From: Acidimicrobiaceae bacterium | GTDB taxonomy: Bacteria; Actinomycetota; Acidimicrobiia; Acidimicrobiales; Palsa-688 | Direction of reading: 5' to 3' | Assembly (NCBI GenBank): GCA_003158835.1 | Contig: PMLI01000581.1 | Location: 333 to 5,572, forward strand | DNA: 5,240 nucleotides | Part shown: one piece after another, positions 1 through 3,684 of the stretch | Numbering within the stretch: the stretch's first letter is position 1 | How the letters are laid out: every line of letters starts with the position of its first letter | Position numbers and translations under genes: made by a program | The notes under the pieces: generated by a model | Databases searched by the model: none | What the model saw: the letters and a program-made list of their open reading frames with translations, nothing else | What the model was told of the DNA's origin: nothing

Positions 1-1
1 C

Positions 2-304
2 ACCGTGCGGATCGTCGGCGGCGGCTCGCTCAACGCGCTGCTGTGCCAGTTGACGGCCGACGCCACCGGTCTGCCGGTGTGGGCGGGCCCGACCGAGGCC
101 AGCGAGGTGGGGAACCTACTCGTACAAGCGATGGCTCTGGGCGAGCTGGGCTCGCTACGGGATGCCAGGGCGGTGGTGGCCGAGTCCTTCTCCCCCGTAC
201 TGTACGAGCCCCGCCCGGGCGGCCCCTGGGACCAGGCCTACCTGCGCTTCGGGCGGCTCAGCCAGGGCGCCAGGGCACGGAGGGGCGGGGACGGCGCGGG
301 CTAG
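2..304 (+). CDS. rhaB: FGGY-family sugar kinase, C-terminal end (rhamnulokinase-like), 5'-truncated by the window
   Basis: This is the last 100 residues of a carbohydrate kinase, open from the first complete codon and ending in TAG at 302-304. The fragment begins TVRIVGGGSLNALLCQLTAD, followed by GLPVWAGPTEASEVGN. Family knowledge: the VGGGxxN segment is the adenosine-binding region of FGGY kinases. The combination with AGPxEAxxxGN matches RhaB better than L-fuculokinase, which differs after the VGGGSRN segment. RhaB phosphorylates L-rhamnulose at O1 in the cytoplasm, using ATP. The catalytic Asp and sugar-binding N-terminal domain lie outside the window, so substrate identity is inferred from the C-terminus only. 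The last 15 or so residues are Arg/Gly/Ala-rich and look non-conserved. The gene converges on the mutarotase gene and overlaps its stop codon. A kinase for another ketose is possible. Confidence 0.85.
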   Translation, partial: TVRIVGGGSLNALLCQLTADATGLPVWAGPTEASEVGNLLVQAMALGELGSLRDARAVVAESFSPVLYEPRPGGPWDQAYLRFGRLSQGARARRGGDGAG

Positions 305-753
305 TTGTCCGGCGGTACCGCACCCTTGCGGATCAGGACGTTCGCGTAGTAGCGACGCTCTCCCGTCAGGACCACGGCGTAGCTGTTACGGGCCGCCTCA
401 TAAAAGTCGAAACGCCCCATCCCGCCGGTGGGCCAATGGTGGCCGGCCGCTTCGTCGATAACGGTTTGTACCTCTCGTTGGGCTTCGGGCAGATCGTCAG
501 GGGCGTTGTCGACGGCCATCCTGCGCACGGGCGTGTCCACGAACTCGTCCAGGGGCAGCAGGGAGAGGATGGCGCGCACCGCCTCCGGCATCGAGGCGCC
601 GCTTAGGGGTACAACACGACCGTGGCCCGTGCGGCGGGCGACGCTGTCGGCGGGGAAGTTGGCGTCGACCACAGCCAGCTCGTCGCCATGGCCCATGGCT
701 GCCAGCACCTGGAGCAACTCGGGGGTCAGTAGAGGGTCGATGTTCTTGAGCAT
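301..753 (-). CDS. fucU: RbsD/FucU-family sugar mutarotase (L-fucose mutarotase-like)
   Basis: A 150-residue cytoplasmic protein that starts MLKNIDPLLTPELLQVLAAM and continues GHGDELAVVDANFPA, almost the E. coli FucU pattern. His22 (in MGHGD) and Asp30 (in DANFP) stand at the family's active-site positions. The C-terminal part has RFDFYEAAR (114-122) and TGERRYYANVLIRKG (130-144), the usual Tyr/Asn-bearing end. FucU enzymes speed alpha/beta anomer exchange of L-fucose and related pyranoses so that the isomerase receives the right form. The protein is about 10 residues longer than E. coli FucU, mainly through a mid-protein stretch near residues 85-100. The start is fixed by AAGGAGG nine bases before ATG. 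It lies 54 bp downstream of the LacI-type regulator on the same strand and is probably co-transcribed with it. Beside a RhaB-like kinase it may act on L-rhamnose rather than L-fucose; the sequence does not settle this. Confidence 0.9.
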   Translation of the reverse strand: MLKNIDPLLTPELLQVLAAMGHGDELAVVDANFPADSVARRTGHGRVVPLSGASMPEAVRAILSLLPLDEFVDTPVRRMAVDNAPDDLPEAQREVQTVIDEAAGHHWPTGGMGRFDFYEAARNSYAVVLTGERRYYANVLIRKGAVPPDN

Positions 754-762
754 TGGTTGCTA

Positions 763-769
763 CCTCCTT
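763..769 (-). promoter_or_regulatory. Ribosome binding site of the mutarotase gene
   Basis: On the minus strand AAGGAGG lies nine bases before the ATG at 753-751. It is a full-strength Shine-Dalgarno site inside the 54-bp gap after the regulator gene, so the mutarotase is translated independently rather than by coupling. Confidence 0.8.
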
Positions 770-807
770 GGTTGTGCGTCGAACAGGCCGGCTTGCGCGA
801 GTCGTTC

Positions 808-1830
808 TCAGCCGCGCCTGGCGGCCAGGCGACGCTTCGGCACCGAACTGCCTCTCACCTGCAATGACGGTGACAGAGTAACCATCCGGGCCGCGCCCGA
901 ATAGCCTCCGAGCCGGCTGAGGAGCAGGCGCGCGCTCTCCACTCCCAGGTCGTAAGCGGGCTGAGCCACGGCCGTGAGCGTCGGGCGCAGCAAGGTCGAC
1001 CAGGACATGTCGTCGAAGCTGACGATGGCGATGTCGGTGGGGATGGTCAACTTCGCGTCCACGATGGCCTGGAGGGCGCCGATGGTCATGAGATGGTTGG
1101 TCACGAACACGGCGTCGGGCCGTTCGCGCTGGTCCAATAGTTCTTGCATGGCCCGCTGGCCGCCCAGCTCGCGAAAGTCGGCCACCCGCACCAGGGAGGC
1201 GTCGACGGTCAGGCCGGCTTCCTCGATGGCCCTGCCATAGCCGACGTAGCGCCGGGATCCGGTCGTAGTGCCGAGCATCCCGGTGATGCAGGCGATCCGC
1301 TTGTAGCCTCCTGCCAGCAGGTGGGCCACGGCCTGGTAAGCACCGGAAACGTTGTCGACCAGGACGCTGTCGGCCACCTGGGTCGGTAGGGTCCGGTCGG
1401 CGAGCACCACCGGGACACCGAAGTTGACCAGAGGGCTCAGGTCGGTGTGCGGGCCTGACGGCGTCAGGATCACGCCCCCGACGTTCTCGGCCACGGCAAG
1501 TTCTATGTAGGAGGCTTCTTTGGCCGAGTCCTCATCGGTGTTGCAGAGGAAAAGCGAGTACCCGGCCCCGTAGGCGACGTCCTCGACTCCTCGCACGACG
1601 TCGGCGAAGAACGGCCCGGTGCGGACATCCGAGATGATCAGCGCCCAGACCCGGTTGCGGCGGGTCCGCAGGGTGCGTGCGACGCGGCTCGGGCGGTACC
1701 CCAGCTCCTTGATGACCTGCAGCACCGTGGCGGTCAGGCGCGGGTCGACCTGGGGGTGGTTGTTGAGCACCCGGGACACCGTGGCGGTGGAGACTCCCGC
1801 GGCGCGGGCCACGTCGACGATAGTGGTCAT
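808..1830 (-). CDS. LacI-family transcriptional regulator
   Basis: A 340-residue DNA-binding repressor of the usual LacI/PurR length. Residues 3-22 form the helix-turn-helix (TIVDVARAAGVSTATVSRVL), followed by the hinge with ARTLRTRR at 51-58. Leu54 is the hinge leucine that inserts at the central CpG of operators in this family. The rest is a periplasmic-binding-protein-like effector domain. Near the C-terminus, IAIVSFDDMSWSTLLRPTLT and AQPAYDLGVESARLLL are standard family motifs for the sugar-binding and dimer regions. It probably represses the divergent transporter genes and its own operon, released by a sugar or sugar phosphate; the effector is not identifiable. The ATG at 1830 gives the normal family N-terminus. 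No Shine-Dalgarno precedes it closely (upstream bases read CGAACTACC), so it may be translated weakly or from a leaderless mRNA. A second upstream ATG at 1850 is out of frame. Confidence 0.95.
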   Translation of the reverse strand: MTTIVDVARAAGVSTATVSRVLNNHPQVDPRLTATVLQVIKELGYRPSRVARTLRTRRNRVWALIISDVRTGPFFADVVRGVEDVAYGAGYSLFLCNTDEDSAKEASYIELAVAENVGGVILTPSGPHTDLSPLVNFGVPVVLADRTLPTQVADSVLVDNVSGAYQAVAHLLAGGYKRIACITGMLGTTTGSRRYVGYGRAIEEAGLTVDASLVRVADFRELGGQRAMQELLDQRERPDAVFVTNHLMTIGALQAIVDAKLTIPTDIAIVSFDDMSWSTLLRPTLTAVAQPAYDLGVESARLLLSRLGGYSGAARMVTLSPSLQVRGSSVPKRRLAARRG

Positions 1831-1898
1831 GGTAGTTCGACGCTTGACATGGTTCCCTGACCCCTCAGCGGGGGCGCAACGGGGTGCGCGCTGTGCTG

Positions 1899-1927
1899 TT
1901 GAGGACCTCGCATCGGACTGCTAGTGT
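1899..1927 (+). promoter_or_regulatory. Weak candidate plus-strand promoter next to the operator
   Basis: TTGAGG (1899-1904) and TAGTGT (1922-1927) are separated by 17 bp. They match the -35 and -10 consensus at 4 of 6 and 3 of 6 positions. The operator palindrome starts at the next base, so a repressor there would cover the start site. If used, it would give a leader of about 470 nt before the binding-protein gene. The match is poor and actinobacterial promoters vary, so this is a guess. Confidence 0.22.
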
Positions 1928-1945
1928 AGTAAACGATTACTCAAC
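1924..1945. promoter_or_regulatory. Putative LacI-family operator (site 1)
   Basis: The core AGTAAACGATTACT (1928-1941) is an inverted repeat centred on CG at 1934-1935. Twelve of 14 bases are symmetric; only the bases flanking CG break the symmetry. Outer GT (1924-1925) and AC (1944-1945) extend the symmetry. LacI/PurR-type proteins with a hinge leucine bind palindromes with a central CpG, so both shape and location, 98 bp before the regulator's start codon, fit autoregulation. On the minus strand, TACACT (1928-1923) could be a -10 with the operator in its spacer, but the matching -35 (GTCACT) is poor. Confidence 0.7.
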
Positions 1946-1994
1946 AGTGACCCAAAAGCTCTGCCGTTGTCTGGATCTGAGGGGTAAGGATCGA

Positions 1995-2034
1995 CTGAGG
2001 GCCCTAGGTCTAGGGACTAAAGTACCTACCTCAG
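1995..2034 (+). other. Potential RNA stem-loop in the control region
   Basis: CTGAGG (1995-2000) can pair with CCTCAG (2029-2034), and TAGGT (2005-2009) with ACCTA (2024-2028). The result is an 11-bp two-part stem with a four-base bulge on the 5' side and a 14-base loop. Within it, CCCTAG (2002-2007) and CTAGGG (2010-2015) form a separate dyad spaced by two bases, better read as a DNA site. The stem is followed by five more G residues and TTTT (2040-2043), which is not a standard terminator. It matters only if the region is transcribed. Confidence 0.3.
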
Positions 2035-2081
2035 GGGGGTTTTCATCGGTGGAGTCTTAGGGGGTTCTTCCAACACCTTCG

Positions 2082-2095
2082 ATAAATCGTTTTCT
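2082..2095. promoter_or_regulatory. Putative second LacI-family operator (site 2)
   Basis: ATAAATCGTTTTCT is centred on CG at 2088-2089. It matches the reverse complement of site 1 (AGTAATCGTTTACT) at 11 of 14 positions, including the whole AATCGTTT centre. Its own dyad symmetry is weaker than that of site 1. The centres are 154 bp apart, a distance compatible with looping by a tetrameric or paired dimeric repressor. This is inference from similarity; one such match could arise by chance in A/T-rich sequence. Confidence 0.4.
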
Positions 2096-2145
2096 GAGGA
2101 GGGGGCTAGGGTCGCCAGTAGGCGTTCTTATCTTCAGCGGTGGTC

Positions 2146-2271
2146 GTGACTTCGTCCACGTCGGCCGCGTCCCGGGCCAACGACGTCTACGCCGTCCCCG
2201 GCGACATAACCGCTGAGCTGGGGGCGGTATGCCGTTTCTTGGGCACAGACCTAGAGCGGTTAGACGCCTGA
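2146..2271 (+). other. Short coding-like ORF, 41 codons, possible gene remnant or small protein
   Basis: From GTG at 2146 to TGA at 2269-2271 the frame encodes 41 residues ending GAVCRFLGTDLERLDA. The frame is open back to 2122, just after a stop at 2119-2121. About 80% of third positions are G or C (33 of 41 by my count), like the neighbouring genes and unlike the A/T- and stop-rich DNA on either side. No good ribosome site precedes the GTG. The sequence looks like the C-terminal end of a cytoplasmic protein, but I do not recognise the family. A decayed gene end left by deletion is the likeliest reading; a true small protein or chance are alternatives. Confidence 0.3.
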
Positions 2272-2348
2272 CTTGAGGGAGGTGATCGCAAGACGAGAAG
2301 CTTGGCCTAGCGATGAAGGCACCTCGTAACTAATCAATTTTTTAGCGA

Positions 2349-2368
2349 CTTGGGCGTCAAAGCCCGAG
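2349..2368 (+). other. Small hairpin in the leader of the binding-protein gene
   Basis: CTTGGGC (2349-2355) pairs with GCCCGAG (2362-2368) with one G-U wobble, closing a six-base loop (GTCAAA). It sits 38 bases before the ATG at 2407 and leaves the ribosome site free. There is no U-run, so it is not a terminator; it may stabilise the 5' end of the mRNA. Confidence 0.35.
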
Positions 2369-2396
2369 GTGAAGAAAACCGCTATAAAACAGAAAT

Positions 2397-2402
2397 GGGA
2401 GG
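2397..2402 (+). promoter_or_regulatory. Ribosome binding site deciding the binding-protein start
   Basis: GGGAGG ends four bases before ATG 2407. In-frame alternatives at TTG 2350 and ATG 2395 have no upstream ribosome site and would place a charged stretch ahead of the signal peptide, so 2407 is preferred. Confidence 0.8.
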
Positions 2403-2406
2403 ATTA

Positions 2407-3558
2407 ATGAAACCTTGGCTTAAGAAAGCCATGAGCCTGGTAACAGCGGCTGCGCTGGTCGCACCGGTGTTGTCCATGAGCAGCCTCGGGGCAGCTAGTT
2501 CCGCCAGCGCAGCGACACCGATCAAGGTCGGCGTCGCCCTGACTTATAACAACACCGCGTTCTGGGCCGCCTATATCCAGTACGAGCAGCAGTACGCCAA
2601 GCAGATGGGCATTACGCTCCTCGGCCCATTGCTGGCTGGCACCAACGCCTCTCTGCAGAACCGCCAGATGGAGGACCTCGTCAACGAGGGCGCCCAGGCC
2701 ATCATCGTGAACCCGGAAACGGCCGTCAGCATGGGCCCGGCTCTCACTTACGCCGCCGCGCACCACGTCGGTGTGGTCTCTGTTGACTGGATCGTCGGTG
2801 TCGGCCATGTCTACATGGTCGTGCGGGCCTCCAACCTGTTCTACGGCTATGCGGCCTGCGCGTACCTCAAGGAGCAGGGGATCACGTCGGGGGTTGTCGT
2901 GGACAACGAGGGCGACCTCACTTCGTCCAACGGCGCCGACCGCACTAACGCCTTCAACGACTGCATGGCCAAGAACGACCCGGGCGTCACGATCAAGAAG
3001 ATACCGACGGTCTGGGTCGCATCTGCTGCCGTCAAGGCGGCCGAGGACGCGGTCAACGCTTACGGCACGCAGGTCAAGGCGATCTACGACCAGTACAGCG
3101 GCCCCGACCTCGGGATTATCCCCTTCTTGAAGTCCAAGGGCTTCGGCCCGGCCGGCTCAGCCAAGCACGTGGACGTTATCAGCGATGATGGCGTCGCCTT
3201 CGAGATGTGCTGGATCGGCCAGGGTAGGGTCAACGCATCGTCCTCGCAGCCGGCCAACCTGTACGCGCAAGGCGCGCTCACGTACGCAAAAGATGCCGCT
3301 ACCGGCGTTGTGGTCAAGGCTGGGCAGGCGGGGGTCGGGGCCACCCTGGCGCCCATCACCTACAGGGGTGACACCAACATGGGCGACCCGATCGTCGCCC
3401 CCTTCGTCACCAAGACCAAGATTAACTTCTCCCTTACGCCCGTGGACGGGCAACCGGCCGCTTTCACCAGCACGCCGGTCTCCAACGCCGCCCTGTGGGG
3501 CAACGTCTACGGCAAAGCCCATGGCGGGGTTTGTTCACCCGGCATGATCTCCGCATAA
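2407..3558 (+). CDS. Sugar ABC transporter substrate-binding protein (type-I periplasmic binding, RbsB-like)
   Basis: A 383-residue secreted protein that captures a sugar for the adjacent ABC ATPase. Residues 1-35 are a Sec signal peptide: basic start (MKPWLKKAM), hydrophobic core, and likely cleavage after ASA at 33-35. There is no cysteine lipobox. The mature protein begins near IKVGVALTYNNTAFW (39-53), the first strand and ligand loop of the Peripla_BP_4 fold. Other family segments are VNPETA, VVSVDW, DNEGDLTSSNGADR (166-179), ISDDGVAFE (258-266) and QPANLYAQGAL (281-291), placed as in ribose/rhamnose-type binding proteins. Trp, Asp, Arg and Gln in these segments are likely ligand contacts, inferred from the family. 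Four cysteines (151, 186, 268, 376) could make disulfides. I recall the sequence as typical of an actinobacterial CUT2 subgroup. The neighbouring kinase and mutarotase suggest L-rhamnose or L-fucose as ligand; other pentoses or hexoses remain possible. Confidence 0.92.
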   Translation: MKPWLKKAMSLVTAAALVAPVLSMSSLGAASSASAATPIKVGVALTYNNTAFWAAYIQYEQQYAKQMGITLLGPLLAGTNASLQNRQMEDLVNEGAQAIIVNPETAVSMGPALTYAAAHHVGVVSVDWIVGVGHVYMVVRASNLFYGYAACAYLKEQGITSGVVVDNEGDLTSSNGADRTNAFNDCMAKNDPGVTIKKIPTVWVASAAVKAAEDAVNAYGTQVKAIYDQYSGPDLGIIPFLKSKGFGPAGSAKHVDVISDDGVAFEMCWIGQGRVNASSSQPANLYAQGALTYAKDAATGVVVKAGQAGVGATLAPITYRGDTNMGDPIVAPFVTKTKINFSLTPVDGQPAAFTSTPVSNAALWGNVYGKAHGGVCSPGMISA

Positions 3559-3603
3559 CGTACCACTCGCAGGAAATCCACAAATTACGTAACAGCCAGG
3601 GGT

Positions 3604-3632
3604 TGGTGGGCCTCCTTGACGGAGGCCCACCA
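3604..3632 (+). terminator. Strong stem-loop after the binding-protein gene; attenuator or 3' stabiliser
   Basis: TGGTGGGCCTCC (3604-3615) and GGAGGCCCACCA (3621-3632) form a perfect 12-bp GC-rich stem with a five-base loop (TTGAC). It starts 45 bases past the binding-protein stop and ends 52 bases before the ATPase start. There is no T-run afterwards (GGGCCGTGCG follows), so full intrinsic termination is doubtful. In ABC operons such elements commonly protect the upstream mRNA or allow partial read-through, so that binding protein is made in excess over ATPase. That role is inferred. Confidence 0.75.
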
Positions 3633-3670
3633 GGGCCGTGCGAGCACCACCAACATGGCCATTGATCAGC

Positions 3671-3676
3671 GGAGGA
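3671..3676 (+). promoter_or_regulatory. Ribosome binding site deciding the ATPase GTG start
   Basis: GGAGGA lies just ahead of GTG 3685, with nine bases between GGAGG and the start codon. The next in-frame start, ATG 3712, has no such site. Confidence 0.75.
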
Positions 3677-3684
3677 CAATTGTC

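Larger units (their letters stand above)
1831..2406. other. Divergent intergenic control region, 576 bp
   Basis: This stretch separates the minus-strand regulator operon from the plus-strand transporter operon and holds no recognisable gene. From left to right I see: a CG-centred near-palindrome (1924-1945); a plus-strand G-run-rich segment (1976-2111) with inverted repeats and a stem-loop candidate; a second operator-like site (2082-2095); a coding-like 41-codon ORF (2146-2271); an A/T-rich patch (about 2328-2345); and a small hairpin (2349-2368) in the probable leader of the binding-protein gene. The length is large for a simple divergent promoter region and suggests a long leader, a gene remnant, or both. 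No sigma-70-like promoter stands out strongly. Confidence 0.8.

Noticed and set aside
43..606. 187-codon plus-strand open frame
   Set aside because: It overlaps the kinase end and runs antisense to the FucU-like gene. The translation is low-complexity and both real genes explain the region.
1981..2111. G-quadruplex from the run of G tracts
   Set aside because: Loops between tracts reach well over 15 bases, too long for a standard quadruplex motif.
2276..2331. Tiny ORF from GTG 2283 after GGGAGG
   Set aside because: The ribosome-like motif abuts the GTG with no spacer, the product would be about 15 residues, and nothing supports translation.
2383..2388. TATAAA as a -10 box just before the binding-protein gene
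   Set aside because: The -35 position (around 2360-2365, AAGCCC) has no match, and the start would fall inside or next to the ribosome site.
2350..2406. Longer binding-protein start at TTG 2350 or ATG 2395
   Set aside because: Neither has a ribosome site, and both would add a charged extension before the signal peptide. ATG 2407 has GGGAGG just upstream.
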